Positions 7,779 through 17,619 of a stretch of DNA of 64,000 bases are shown one piece after another. Both the position numbers and the translations under genes were made by a program. The notes beneath the pieces were generated by a model. The model saw only the letters and a program-made list of their open reading frames with translations. It had not been told where the DNA came from and ran no database searches. The first letter of the stretch is position 1, and each line of letters starts with the position of its first letter. The DNA is from Brachybacterium sp036311905 (GTDB lineage Bacteria; Actinomycetota; Actinomycetes; Actinomycetales; Dermabacteraceae), in NCBI RefSeq assembly GCF_036311905.1, contig NZ_JAZDCH010000027.1, positions 27,611 to 91,610 of the forward strand, given 5' to 3'.

Positions 7779-9560
7779 TCAGCCCTCCGGGGCCACCACG
7801 GGCAGGGCCGTGGTGGACGTCATCGGCTCGCCGTGAGCATCCAGGGGCCGCATCTTGAGCCAGAAGTAGCCGTGACCGGCGAGGGTCAGGGTGAGGGCGC
7901 CGTCCGGGGTCACGGCCGGGAACTCGTGCCCGCCGAAGAGGTCGCGGATCGTGCGCCGCTCCATCCCCACCAGGTCGAGGGCCGCCGTCACCGGCTGGGC
8001 CGACAGGTTGAACACGCACAGCAGCGTCTCGGCGTGCTCGTCCGCGTCCTCGCCGTGATCGGCCCCGTCGTAGGTGCGGGTGAAGGCCAGCACCCGCTCG
8101 CTGTCCGCGGCGACCGCCCGGTACTCGCCCATGCCGAAGGCCGCGTGCTCGCGCCGCACCGCGAGCATCCAGCGCACGAAGTGCAGCAGCGAGCCGGAGT
8201 GCGCCATCTGCGCCTCGACGTTCACGGTCACGTAGTGGTGGACCAGATTCTGGATCACCGGGAGGTACAGCTTGCCCGGGTCCGCGATCTCGCTGAAGCC
8301 GGCATTGCGGTCCGGGGTCCACTGCATCGGGGTGCGCACGGCGTCGCGGTCCTCGAGCCAGATGTTGTCGCCCATCGCGATCTCGTCCCCGTAGTAGAGG
8401 AACGGCGAGCCGGGCAGGGACAGCAGCAGGGCGTGGATCAGCTCCAGCTCCGAGCGGGAGTTGTCCAGCAGCGGGGCCAGACGCCGACGGATTCCGACGT
8501 TCGCCCGCATCCGCGAGTCCGGCGCGTACCAGCCGAGCATCGCCGAGCGGTCCTCGGGCGAGACCATCTCGAGGGTCAGCTCGTCGTGATTGCGCAGGAA
8601 GGTTCCCCACTGGGCGCCGCGCGGGATCTCCGGGGTGTCGGCGAGGATGTCGATGATGTGCCGGGCGCTGCCCTCGCGCAGCGCGTAGAACAGGCGCGGC
8701 ATCACCGGGAAGTGGAAGCACATGTGGCACTCGGGCTTCTCCGGGGTGCCGAAGTACTCGACCACGTCCGCCGGCCACTGGTTCGCCTCCGCGATGATCA
8801 CGCGGCCCGGCCAGTGCTCATCCACGTACGCGCGCAGTTCGGCGAGGAACTCGTGGGTCGCCGGGAGGTTCTCCCCGTCGGTCCCCTCCTCCTCGAAGAG
8901 GTACGGGATCGCGTCGGCCCGGAAGCCGTCGATGCCCTTGTCGAGCCAGAACCGCACCACGTCGAACATCGCCCGACGCACGGCGGGGTTCTCGAAGTTG
9001 AGGTCCGGCTGGTGGGAGAAGAACCGGTGCCAGAAGAACTGCCGGCGCACCGGATCGAAGGACCAGTTGCTCTCCTCCGTGTCCACGAAGATGATCCGCG
9101 CCTCGGAGTACTTCTCGTCGGTGTCGGACCAGACGTAGAAGTCGCCGTAGGGCCCCTCGGGATCGGAGCGGGACTCGAGGAACCAGGGGTGCTTGTCGCT
9201 GGTGTGGTTCATCGGCAGGTCGATGATCACGCGGATCCCACGACGGTGCGCCTCGGAGACCAGCCGCTCGAAGTCGGTGATCGAGCCGAACTCCGGCAGC
9301 ACCTGCTCGTAGTCGGAGATGTCGTAGCCGCCGTCCCGCAGCGGGGAGGCGAAGAAGGGCGGCAGCCACAGGCAGTCGATGCCCAGCCACTGCAGGTAGT
9401 CGAGGCGCTCGATGAGCCCGGTGAAGTCGCCGGTGCCGTCCCCGTTGCCGTCGGCGAAGGCGCGCACGAGCACCTCGTAGAACACGGCGCGGCGGTACCA
9501 GTGGGGGTCGTAGTCGACCCCGGGGCCCTGCGGCGAGAACTGGGAGAGATTCAGGGGCAT
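7779..9560 (-). CDS. treS: Maltose alpha-D-glucosyltransferase / trehalose synthase
   Basis: This 593-residue GH13 enzyme interconverts maltose and trehalose and, in actinobacteria, feeds the TreS-Pep2-GlgE glucan route. The ATG at 9560 is preceded by GGAGGA. The catalytic triad is visible: Asp216 in DGFRADAI, Glu258 in IIAEANQWP and Asp326 in RNHDELTLEM. The segment LPMNHTSDKHPWF is diagnostic for TreS. The length matches single-domain TreS without a fused maltokinase, and no maltokinase gene lies beside it, so its partner must be elsewhere. The enzyme is cytoplasmic, with roles in osmoprotection and glycogen metabolism. Confidence 0.95.
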   Translation of the reverse strand: MPLNLSQFSPQGPGVDYDPHWYRRAVFYEVLVRAFADGNGDGTGDFTGLIERLDYLQWLGIDCLWLPPFFASPLRDGGYDISDYEQVLPEFGSITDFERLVSEAHRRGIRVIIDLPMNHTSDKHPWFLESRSDPEGPYGDFYVWSDTDEKYSEARIIFVDTEESNWSFDPVRRQFFWHRFFSHQPDLNFENPAVRRAMFDVVRFWLDKGIDGFRADAIPYLFEEEGTDGENLPATHEFLAELRAYVDEHWPGRVIIAEANQWPADVVEYFGTPEKPECHMCFHFPVMPRLFYALREGSARHIIDILADTPEIPRGAQWGTFLRNHDELTLEMVSPEDRSAMLGWYAPDSRMRANVGIRRRLAPLLDNSRSELELIHALLLSLPGSPFLYYGDEIAMGDNIWLEDRDAVRTPMQWTPDRNAGFSEIADPGKLYLPVIQNLVHHYVTVNVEAQMAHSGSLLHFVRWMLAVRREHAAFGMGEYRAVAADSERVLAFTRTYDGADHGEDADEHAETLLCVFNLSAQPVTAALDLVGMERRTIRDLFGGHEFPAVTPDGALTLTLAGHGYFWLKMRPLDAHGEPMTSTTALPVVAPEG

Positions 9561-9686
9561 CGGGTCCTCCGCGTGGACGGGGCGAGGGCGTCGCCGACGG
9601 GACGGGCACTCCCAGCCTAGAGCCCTCCGTACCATGGGCGCAGGCCCGACGCGGGCGTCGGGGAGATCAGGAGGGGACGAGGGGAC

Positions 9687-10478
9687 ATGGAGCAGTCGGA
9701 TCAGGGGTGGAGCGGGGGCGGGACGGCCGGGGGGCCGTCCTCGCCGTCCTGGGGACAGCAGGCGGGCCCGCAATGGGGGCAGCCGGGTCAGACGGGACAA
9801 CCGGGCCAGTCGGGACAACCGGGCCAGCAATGGGGGCAGGCCCCGGGCGGCCCCGCTCCGTCCGGCGGAGGACGCTCCCGGCAGTGGATTGTGCTCGGCT
9901 GCGCCGGTCTCGTGGTGATCCTGCTGATCGTGGCGATCACGGGCGGGATAATCGTGCTGGTCTCGCAGCGCGGAGGCGGCGAGGAGGAGACGAGCGCGGC
10001 GCCGCAGTCGACCGTCTTCGAGACCGAGGACTTCCGCCTCGAGTACCCCGCGGACTGGGTGACCCATGAGGTCACCGCCGAGGACGCGGACTTCGGCAAG
10101 CTCCTGCAGGTCACCGACGTGGAGATCGCCCCGGAGGACGAGTTCGACCACTTCCCGCCCAACAGCCTCGAGGTCTACAAGTTCGAGAGCGACGTGCACG
10201 CCGAGGTCGAATGCGAGATGCAGGCGATCTGGGCGGGCTTCAGCTGGGACGAGTCCGGGGACGAGGGCGTCCTCGAGGACCCGCAGCTCGGCGGCCGCCC
10301 GGTGCACGGCTACACCAAGTCCGGGGAGCACGACGGGGCCGACGCGATCACCGAGGGCTTCTGCGTCGACGTGGGTGACGAGATCGTCCAGGTGGCCGTC
10401 GAGACCCACGGTTCCACCGAGATCTCCCCCGCCCTGCGCGAAATCCTCGACAGCTGGACCTGGGTGGGAGAGGGCTGA
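9687..10478 (+). CDS. Single-pass membrane protein with extracellular domain, unknown function
   Basis: This 263-residue protein starts at the ATG at 9687, following AGGGGACA. Residues 1-70 are Gly/Gln/Pro-rich with a GQPGQ repeat; at DNA level an 18-bp unit is repeated at 9793-9809 and 9811-9827. A transmembrane helix lies at about 71-93. The extracellular ~165 residues contain ETEDFRLEYPADW near their start, two cysteines, and a final tryptophan-containing helix. The overall plan resembles the two paralogous proteins encoded at 47863-49624: disordered N-terminus, one helix, then a globular domain with a YP-W start. I see no catalytic motif and do not assign a function. Confidence 0.72.
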   Translation: MEQSDQGWSGGGTAGGPSSPSWGQQAGPQWGQPGQTGQPGQSGQPGQQWGQAPGGPAPSGGGRSRQWIVLGCAGLVVILLIVAITGGIIVLVSQRGGGEEETSAAPQSTVFETEDFRLEYPADWVTHEVTAEDADFGKLLQVTDVEIAPEDEFDHFPPNSLEVYKFESDVHAEVECEMQAIWAGFSWDESGDEGVLEDPQLGGRPVHGYTKSGEHDGADAITEGFCVDVGDEIVQVAVETHGSTEISPALREILDSWTWVGEG

Positions 10479-10527
10479 GGGCAGACCCGCGGACCGGGCG
10501 GGGCGGCCGGTTCGGCGCCAGCTCGCC

Positions 10528-11202
10528 TCAGCGAACCGTCCAGTCGATCTCTGCGCCGCCCTGCGCACGGAGCAGGGCGTTCGCCTGCGAGAACGGGCGT
10601 GACCCGAAGAAGCCGCGCGAGGCCGAGAGCGGACTCGGATGCGGGCTCGCGACGTGCGGCACCTCGCCCAGCAAGGGGATCAGCGACTGCGCGTCCCGAC
10701 CCCACAGGATCGTAACGAGCGGCCCGCCGCGATCCACGAGGGAGCGGATCGCGAGCTCCGTGACCTCCTCCCAGCCGCGGCGGCGATGGGAGGCGGCCGC
10801 GCCAGGTCGCACCGTGAGCACCCGGTTCAGCAGCATCACGCCCTGGTCCTGCCAGGAGGAGAGATCGCCGTGGGCGGCCGGGGAGATTCCCAGGTCAGAT
10901 CGCAGCTCGGTATAGATGTTCGCGAGGGAGCGCGGCAGCGGCCGCACGTCCCGCTCGACCGCGAAGCTCAGCCCGATCGGATGGCCCGGCGTCGGGTAGG
11001 GGTCCTGGCCGACGACCAGCACCCGCACCTCGGAGAGGGGGCGGGTGAAGGCCCGCAAAACGAGGTCCCCGGCGGGCAGGTAGCCGTGCCCCGCCTCGAC
11101 CTCGCCGCGGAGGAACTCCCCGATCGCGTGGATCCGCTCCTCGGCGGGGGCCAGGGCGGCGGCCCAGTCGGGGGCGATGATCTCGGCGAGCGGCTGCGGC
11201 AT
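10528..11202 (-). CDS. ung: Uracil-DNA glycosylase
   Basis: This is a 224-residue family 1 UDG that removes uracil from DNA as the first step of base excision repair. The water-activating motif GQDPYP is at 65-70 with catalytic Asp67, and the DNA-intercalation loop HPSPLSASRGF is at 188-198. The length and start match the family. It is convergent with the upstream membrane-protein gene, 49 bp from its stop, and divergent from the DUF3263 gene. Confidence 0.96.
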   Translation of the reverse strand: MPQPLAEIIAPDWAAALAPAEERIHAIGEFLRGEVEAGHGYLPAGDLVLRAFTRPLSEVRVLVVGQDPYPTPGHPIGLSFAVERDVRPLPRSLANIYTELRSDLGISPAAHGDLSSWQDQGVMLLNRVLTVRPGAAASHRRRGWEEVTELAIRSLVDRGGPLVTILWGRDAQSLIPLLGEVPHVASPHPSPLSASRGFFGSRPFSQANALLRAQGGAEIDWTVR

Positions 11203-11278
11203 GCCGCCAGTCTGCCAGGCACGTCACCCTCCGGCGCGCCGGAGCGGGACGGCGCGAGCGGCCGCGTACTGTCGATCC

Positions 11279-11581
11279 ATGCCCGTCCCGTCCCCCTCCG
11301 CGTCGTCGCCCTCCCCGGGCGACCCCGCCCCGGAGCTGTCGGCGCAGGAGCTCGCGATCCTCGCGCTCGAGGGGCGCACCTTCCGCTACGTCGGCGCGAA
11401 GGAGCGGGCGATCCGTGAGGAGATCGGCATCTCCAAGGTCGCCTACTACGTGCGGCTCAACGCCCTGCTCGACGATCCGCGGGCGCTCCGCGCGGCCCCG
11501 GCCCTGGTGCACCGGCTGCGCGGCCGACGGGTCTCAGAGCACGGCGAGATCCCCCGCCGCGGCGGCGACCGCGTCGCCTGA
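11279..11581 (+). CDS. DUF3263 family protein
   Basis: This is a 100-residue protein. The core ELAILALEGRTFRYVG...KERAIREEIGISKVAYYVRLNAL is the hallmark of DUF3263, a small actinobacterial family with a helix-turn-helix-like core. The ATG at 11279 is chosen over an upstream in-frame ATG because the longer version overlaps the divergent ung gene. DUF3263 proteins typically sit directly before a LytR_C-domain gene, as here. A DNA-binding role is plausible but unproven. Confidence 0.88.
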   Translation: MPVPSPSASSPSPGDPAPELSAQELAILALEGRTFRYVGAKERAIREEIGISKVAYYVRLNALLDDPRALRAAPALVHRLRGRRVSEHGEIPRRGGDRVA

Positions 11582-11664
11582 TCCGCGGGCCGGGTGTCCC
11601 GTCGGACACTCCTGATGGGCGTGGGTTCCACGGCCCTCCCGGGGGGAGCGGGTTTAATGGGTCC

Positions 11665-12267
11665 GTGGCAGATTCCCAGTACCCCTACCCGCCCGACCGA
11701 TTCGACGACGAGGCGGACGCCGTCGCGTTCCACGGCGCCCACCGCGCCGAGGAGCCGTTCTGGCGCCAGAACCTGCTCTACATCATCATCATCGCGGCGG
11801 CCCTGGTGCTGCTCGTGGTGCTGCTGTTCCTGATCGGGAACCTCGGCGGCGGGGGAGGGGACGACCGCTCCCAGGAGCCGACCACCGCCGCGGAGACCAC
11901 CGCGGAGGAGACCACCGGCGAGGAGTCGGCGGAGGAGTCGGCCTCGGAGGAACCCGCCCCCGTGGCGGACAAGACCGTCCCCGTGCTCGTGATGAACGCC
12001 GCGGGCGTCGACGGGCTCGCCGGCGACTGGCGCGACACCCTCGAGGAGAGCGGCTGGGAGGACGTCCAGATCCAGACCGCCGACACGCAGCAGCAGGAGG
12101 CCGTGGTCTTCTACCGCGACGAGGCGGACGCCGAGACCGCCCAGGCCCTCGCGCTCGAGGTCGGCGCCGGTGAGGCGCGGCAGAGCGACGAGTTCCAGAA
12201 CCGGATCACCTTCCTCGCGGTCGAGTCCCCGGGCGCCGGTGCCGAGGAGGGTGACGGCGAGGGCTGA
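11665..12267 (+). CDS. LytR C-terminal domain membrane protein
   Basis: This 200-residue protein is read from a GTG at 11665; the nearby ATG at 11657 is out of frame. A short cytoplasmic segment is followed by a strong transmembrane helix at about 37-60. An acidic Thr/Glu linker then leads to a LytR_C domain at about 105-195 (VPVLVMNAAGVDGLAG, VVFYRDEADAETAQALALEVG). LytR_C domains are small cell-envelope domains often found in or near LytR-CpsA-Psr ligases. This protein lacks the ligase domain and may bind wall polymers. It follows the DUF3263 gene by 83 bp, a conserved pairing in actinobacteria. Confidence 0.88.
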   Translation: MADSQYPYPPDRFDDEADAVAFHGAHRAEEPFWRQNLLYIIIIAAALVLLVVLLFLIGNLGGGGGDDRSQEPTTAAETTAEETTGEESAEESASEEPAPVADKTVPVLVMNAAGVDGLAGDWRDTLEESGWEDVQIQTADTQQQEAVVFYRDEADAETAQALALEVGAGEARQSDEFQNRITFLAVESPGAGAEEGDGEG

Positions 12268-12296
12268 GCCCCCGCTGTGCGCGGTTCCTCCCGGGG

Positions 12297-12323
12297 TTAG
12301 CACTCTCGGGCCGAGAGTGCTTA
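12297..12323 (+). promoter_or_regulatory. CIRCE operator (HrcA binding site)
   Basis: TTAGCACTC, a 9-base spacer and GAGTGCTTA match the CIRCE consensus in eight of nine positions in the right arm and all nine in the left. HrcA represses chaperonin genes through this element and is released on heat shock. It lies 172 bp upstream of groL. The left arm may double as the -35 region. Confidence 0.95.
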
Positions 12324-12327
12324 TGAT
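12322..12327 (+). promoter_or_regulatory. Candidate -10 box of groL
   Basis: TATGAT overlaps the right end of the first CIRCE element. With TTAGCA (12297-12302) as a -35-like hexamer the spacer is 19 bp, so HrcA bound at CIRCE would block RNA polymerase directly. The assignment rests on position and similarity only. Confidence 0.6.
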
Positions 12328-12330
12328 GAG

Positions 12331-12357
12331 CTGGCACTCGTCGCTCGAGAGTGACAG
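12331..12357 (+). promoter_or_regulatory. Second, degenerate CIRCE element
   Basis: CTGGCACTC, a 9-base spacer and GAGTGACAG keep the core GCACTC-N9-GAGTG and exact spacing of CIRCE, but the outer bases have drifted. It starts seven bases after the first CIRCE and downstream of the presumed -10 box, so it would sit over the transcription start. Two HrcA sites would allow tighter repression. Confidence 0.75.
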
Positions 12358-12494
12358 CACTCGCGAGCGACGGGCCAAGAGCATTCCGGCCCCGTGAGGG
12401 ACCCGTCGTCGTGGGACATGAACACGGCGGCTGGTGCCGTCCGTCGCGGGCACAGGGTCGGGTGGACACCACACCACACGGGAGAGATTCCACA

Positions 12495-14129
<1,635 letters not shown>

Positions 14130-14175
14130 TCCAGCCTCACGGCTGATCATCTGCCGCTCCCCCCGAGCGACCTGC

Positions 14176-14207
14176 GGGCCCCGATCCTCTCCGGAGGGTC
14201 GGGGCCC
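14176..14207 (+). terminator. Terminator hairpin after groL
   Basis: GGGCCCCGA and TCGGGGCCC form a perfect 9-bp GC-rich stem with a 14-base loop that itself contains a small CTCCGGAG palindrome. It starts 46 bp after the groL stop. There is no T run, which is common for actinobacterial terminators. Confidence 0.7.
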
Positions 14208-14220
14208 GTCGGCGTTCCCT

Positions 14221-14276
14221 CCGTTGCCCTGGTGCTCCGTTGACCTGGTGCTCCGTTGCCCTGGCGCCCTGGTGCT
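14221..14276 (+). repeat. Three tandem copies of a 16-bp repeat
   Basis: CCGTTGCCCTGGTGCT (14221-14236) is followed by a copy with one change (C to A, 14237-14252). A third copy has gained 8 bp by internal duplication of its CCCTGG part (14253-14276). The array lies between the groL terminator and a long palindrome. It looks like recent slippage in non-coding DNA. Confidence 0.8.
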
Positions 14277-14285
14277 CGCGGTCGT

Positions 14286-14362
14286 CTGCTGGAACTCCGC
14301 GCCCTGCGTGACCCCAGGCTCTGTGGGGCCTTGAGCTCACGCCTGGTACGGAGTTCCAGCAG
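14286..14362. repeat. Long nested inverted repeat
   Basis: CTGCTGGAACTCCG (14286-14299) pairs perfectly with CGGAGTTCCAGCAG (14349-14362). Inside, GCGTGA (14306-14311) pairs with TCACGC (14337-14342) and CCCCA (14312-14316) with TGGGG (14324-14328), giving a 77-base structured element. It lies 60 bp before the next start. It could be a regulatory RNA hairpin, a palindromic repeat dispersed in the genome, or a small non-autonomous mobile element. No flanking target duplication is evident. Confidence 0.8.
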
Positions 14363-14421
14363 GGCCGGGGCGGGCGAGGGTCGACCCCGGGGAGCTGCTG
14401 CGCGAGGATGGAGGGATGACG

Positions 14422-15315
14422 ATGCGGAGCGACGACGCCCTGACCACCGGCCTGACCACCCGCCCGACCACCGGCACGACCCCGACCCCGACGCCGACGA
14501 CTGACCCCACCCCAGCCCCTGCGACCCTGCGCGTGCTGACCCAGAACCTCCGGTACGCGGACCCGTCGGTGCCGCCCGAGCACCCGGACCACTGGCCGAG
14601 CCGCGCCCCGGTCCTCGCCGAGCTGCTGCGCGCGGCCGATGCCGACGTGATCGGCACCCAGGAGGTGCTCGCCGCCCAGATCCCGCTGCTGGACGAGGTG
14701 CTCGGCGCGACCCATCTGCGCCTGGGCATCGGCCGCGAGGGCGGCGGCCGGGGGGAGCACAACCTGCTGCTCCTGCGGCGGGAGCGCTTCGACCTGCTGG
14801 ACTGGGACCAGTTCTGGCTGTCGGAGGATCCGGCGCGGATCGGCTCGCAGGGCTGGGACGGGCACTGCCCACGGATCGCGGTGTGGGCGCGGGTCCGGGA
14901 CCGGTGGACCGGCGGGGAGCTGGTCTTCGCCGTCACCCATCTCGACCATGCGGGGGAGCGGGCCCGGGAGAAGGGCGCGGGACTGCTCGCTCAGCGCCTG
15001 CGGGAGGCGGCGGACGGCGCGCCGACGCTGCTGATGGGAGACTTCAACGCCGCCGGCGGGGACAGCACGCCGTGGCGGGTGCTGCGCGATGCCGGCTTCG
15101 CGGACGCGCACGACGTCGCCGGGACGAAGGTCGGCGAGGACATCGGCACCTTCCCCGACTATGGCGCGCCGGAGGTGGGCGGCATCCGGATCGACTGGAT
15201 CCTCACCCGAGGCCTCGCGGTCCAGGAGTACGAGGCGTCCGTCCCCCGGCGGCAGGGACGGGCCGCGAGCGATCACGCGACGGTCACCGCGCGCGTGCGG
15301 CCGACGGGGGTCTGA
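14422..15315 (+). CDS. Endonuclease/exonuclease/phosphatase family protein
   Basis: This is a 297-residue protein. Of two close ATGs, the one at 14422 has GGAGGG at 6-base spacing; the ATG at 14416 would directly abut that site. A Thr/Pro-rich head of about 35 residues precedes the EEP fold. The fold shows the metal and phosphate motifs TQNLRY, GTQEVLAAQ, LVFAVTHLDHAG, LLMGDFNAAGGD and the final SDHATVTA. The four EEP signatures are intact, so a metal-dependent phosphodiesterase activity is likely. Substrate is not predictable. There is no signal peptide, so it probably acts in the cytoplasm. Confidence 0.88.
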   Translation: MRSDDALTTGLTTRPTTGTTPTPTPTTDPTPAPATLRVLTQNLRYADPSVPPEHPDHWPSRAPVLAELLRAADADVIGTQEVLAAQIPLLDEVLGATHLRLGIGREGGGRGEHNLLLLRRERFDLLDWDQFWLSEDPARIGSQGWDGHCPRIAVWARVRDRWTGGELVFAVTHLDHAGERAREKGAGLLAQRLREAADGAPTLLMGDFNAAGGDSTPWRVLRDAGFADAHDVAGTKVGEDIGTFPDYGAPEVGGIRIDWILTRGLAVQEYEASVPRRQGRAASDHATVTARVRPTGV

Positions 15316-15324
15316 GCGCCCGGC

Positions 15325-15519
15325 TCACATGTCGCGCGCGGAGGTGACCAACTGCGTGCCGTCGACGTACACCACGGTCAGCTCGAGCATGTCGCCGGCC
15401 TCGGAGATGTTCGCGCTCTGCACGAGGCCGGGCTGCACCTCGACCCAGCCCCCTGGGCAGTCTTCGACCTCTCCGTCGAGCGTCGCGGCGAGTCCGGCGA
15501 CGGCACGGTGCCCCGTCAC
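15325..15519 (-). CDS. Small hypothetical protein coupled to an LLM oxidoreductase gene
   Basis: This 64-residue open frame starts at a GTG one base after the stop of the upstream luciferase-like gene (TGAGGTG), which suggests translational coupling. It has no transmembrane segment. It contains CPGGWVEVQPG and ends VVYVDGTQLVTSARDM, which reads like a small beta-structured protein. No family is recognised. It is convergent with the phosphatase-fold gene, 9 bp away. It could be a chance frame, but the coupling and normal amino acid mix favour a real gene. Confidence 0.5.
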   Translation of the reverse strand: MTGHRAVAGLAATLDGEVEDCPGGWVEVQPGLVQSANISEAGDMLELTVVYVDGTQLVTSARDM

Positions 15520-15520
15520 C

Positions 15521-16528
15521 TCACAGCCCCCAGGCCTCCGCGAGCAGCTCGAGGCCGCGCATCCGGTGCTCGGGATCGAAGTAGTTCGCGGTGACGATCA
15601 GCTCGTCGGCCTCGGTCGCGGCGACGATCGCCTCGAGCTGCTCGACGACGCTCGCGGGCGAGCCGACGGCGCGGATCGAGAGGGTCTGCTCGACCTGGGA
15701 GAGGAGATGGTCGGGGACCGTGCCCTCGAGATCCCGGGGCGGCTGCATGGCCTGCCGCTGCCCGGTGACGACCCCGAGGAACTGCTGCACGTTGGTGGTG
15801 AACAGGCGCTGCGCCTCCGCGTCGGTCGGGGCGATGACCACGTTCACGCCGACCATCGTGCGGGGCGCCTCGAGCTGGGCGGCGTCGCTCTGCGTCGCCG
15901 AGAACTGCTCGCGGTACACGCGCAGCGCTTCGAGGTACTGGAAGGGCGCGAAGTGAGAGGCGACGGAGAAGGGCATGCCCAGCTGCGCCGCGAGGCGCGC
16001 ACCGTTCGTGGTCGAGCCGAGGATCCACATCGGCACCTCGGTGCCCTCGGCGACGCCCGCCCGGATCGGGAGGGTGCCGCTGGGCTCGGCCCGGGACCAG
16101 TCGCGCATCTGCTCGACGGCGGCGACGAAGGCGCCGGGCTCCGCCGAGGTGCGGGCCAGCAGCTGCGCCGTGTACTGGTCGGTGCCGGGCGCGCGGCCGA
16201 GCCCCAGGTCGATGCGGTCTCCGTGGAACTGGACGAGGGTGCCGAACTGCTCGATCACGGCGAGCGGGGAGTGGTTGGGGAGCATGATGCCGCCGGAGCC
16301 GACGCGGATCCGCTCGGTGAGGGAGGCGGCGCGGTCGATGAGCAGGCTGGTCGCGCTCGAGGCGAGGGTCGCTGCGTTGTGGTGCTCGGCGTACCAGTAG
16401 CGGGCGTATCCGGAGCGGTCGGCGGTCTGCGCGGCGCGCATCGAGGTGTCGATCGCCTCGCGCGTGCTCTGCCCCTCGCTGAGGGGCACCAGATCCAGGA
16501 TCGACAGCGGGACGTGGGGGATGCTCAT
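15521..16528 (-). CDS. LLM class flavin-dependent oxidoreductase
   Basis: This is a 335-residue member of the luciferase-like monooxygenase superfamily (TIM barrel using FMNH2 or F420). Diagnostic segments are RYWYAEHHN, RVGSGGIMLPNHSPL and RIDLGLGRAPGT. The substrate is unknown. This subgroup (MsnO8-like) is widespread in actinobacteria, often as several paralogs. It diverges from a second LLM gene at 16646, and the shared 117-bp gap probably carries both promoters. A small frame follows and may be coupled. Confidence 0.9.
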   Translation of the reverse strand: MSIPHVPLSILDLVPLSEGQSTREAIDTSMRAAQTADRSGYARYWYAEHHNAATLASSATSLLIDRAASLTERIRVGSGGIMLPNHSPLAVIEQFGTLVQFHGDRIDLGLGRAPGTDQYTAQLLARTSAEPGAFVAAVEQMRDWSRAEPSGTLPIRAGVAEGTEVPMWILGSTTNGARLAAQLGMPFSVASHFAPFQYLEALRVYREQFSATQSDAAQLEAPRTMVGVNVVIAPTDAEAQRLFTTNVQQFLGVVTGQRQAMQPPRDLEGTVPDHLLSQVEQTLSIRAVGSPASVVEQLEAIVAATEADELIVTANYFDPEHRMRGLELLAEAWGL

Positions 16529-16645
16529 GGCGCGAGCCTAGCCAGCTCCGACGCCGCGCGGCGGGCGAGCGGAGCGGGGGAAGGATCACCCGAGATCAGT
16601 CCGCGGAACGGGAAGATCCGGGGGTGCGGGGGCGTTGCGCCTGCC

Positions 16646-17614
16646 GTGAGACTCTCCCTCCTGGACCGCTCCCGCACGCGCGCGGGCATGCCGGAGGCGT
16701 CGGCCCTCGCCCACAGCGTGGAGCGGGCCGTGGCCGCGGAGGAGCTCGGTTACCACCGCTTCTGGGTCGCCGAGCACCATGCCGTCCCGGGGATCGCGTC
16801 AGGCTCCCCGGCGGTGCTGCTCGCCGCGATCGGCCAGCGCACCGGGCGGATCCGCCTCGGCTCGGGCGGGGTGATGCTGCCCAACCACCGCCCGCTCGTC
16901 GTCGCCGAGCAGTTCCTCATGCTCGAGGCGCTCACCCCGGGCCGGGTGGACCTGGGGCTGGGTCGCTCCCTCGGATTCACCGCCCCCGTCCGGGAGGCAC
17001 TGGGCCGCACCGAGGCGAGCACGGAGCAGTTCGCCGACGAGGTGGCGGAGGTGCGCGCGCTCCTCGAGGGCACGGCCGCGCTCACCGCCCGGCCCGTCAC
17101 CGCGAGCCCGCCCCCGCTGCACCTCCTGGCCACGGGCGCCGGTCTCGAGCTCGCCGCCCGGCTCGGTCTCGGCGTGGTCCTCGGCGGGCCGGTGCTCGCG
17201 GCCGACGACCTCGGCGAGCGCCTCGACGGCTACCGGCGCGCCTTCCGCTCGCATCGGGGGAGCGCGCCGCACGTGATGCTGTCCCTCGATCTGCTCGTCG
17301 CCGACACCGACGCGGAGGCGCGCGAGCTGGCGCTGTCGGAGGTGTGGGCGATGGTCGCCTCCCGTCGCACCGGCGCCTTCCCACCGCTCGAGGATCCCCT
17401 CTCGATCCTGTCGGCGGAGCGGACCGCCCGAGAGTCGGCGCAGCTCGAGCGCGGGCTCGCGACCGCCTGGGCGGGCAGCCCGGGGACGCTCCGACCGCGG
17501 ATCGAGCGGCTGCTCGAGCGATCGCGGGCCGACGAGATCCTCGCCGCGGGTGCGGCCTTCGACCGCGCGGCGCTCGCCGACTCCGACCAGCGGGCCATGG
17601 CGCTGCTGGGCTGA
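16646..17614 (+). CDS. LLM class flavin-dependent oxidoreductase (paralog)
   Basis: This is a 322-residue paralog of the divergent gene, with RFWVAEHHAVPG, RLGSGGVMLPNHRPLVVAEQ and RVDLGLGRSLGFT. The GTG at 16646 starts the protein directly at the first barrel strand (RLSLLDRS). The open frame continues far upstream, but only as a shadow of the opposite-strand gene. Compared with the neighbour, the central region differs, so substrates probably differ too. It is convergent with the CDF transporter gene, 5 bp apart. Confidence 0.88.
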   Translation: MRLSLLDRSRTRAGMPEASALAHSVERAVAAEELGYHRFWVAEHHAVPGIASGSPAVLLAAIGQRTGRIRLGSGGVMLPNHRPLVVAEQFLMLEALTPGRVDLGLGRSLGFTAPVREALGRTEASTEQFADEVAEVRALLEGTAALTARPVTASPPPLHLLATGAGLELAARLGLGVVLGGPVLAADDLGERLDGYRRAFRSHRGSAPHVMLSLDLLVADTDAEARELALSEVWAMVASRRTGAFPPLEDPLSILSAERTARESAQLERGLATAWAGSPGTLRPRIERLLERSRADEILAAGAAFDRAALADSDQRAMALLG

Positions 17615-17619
17615 GCGGT

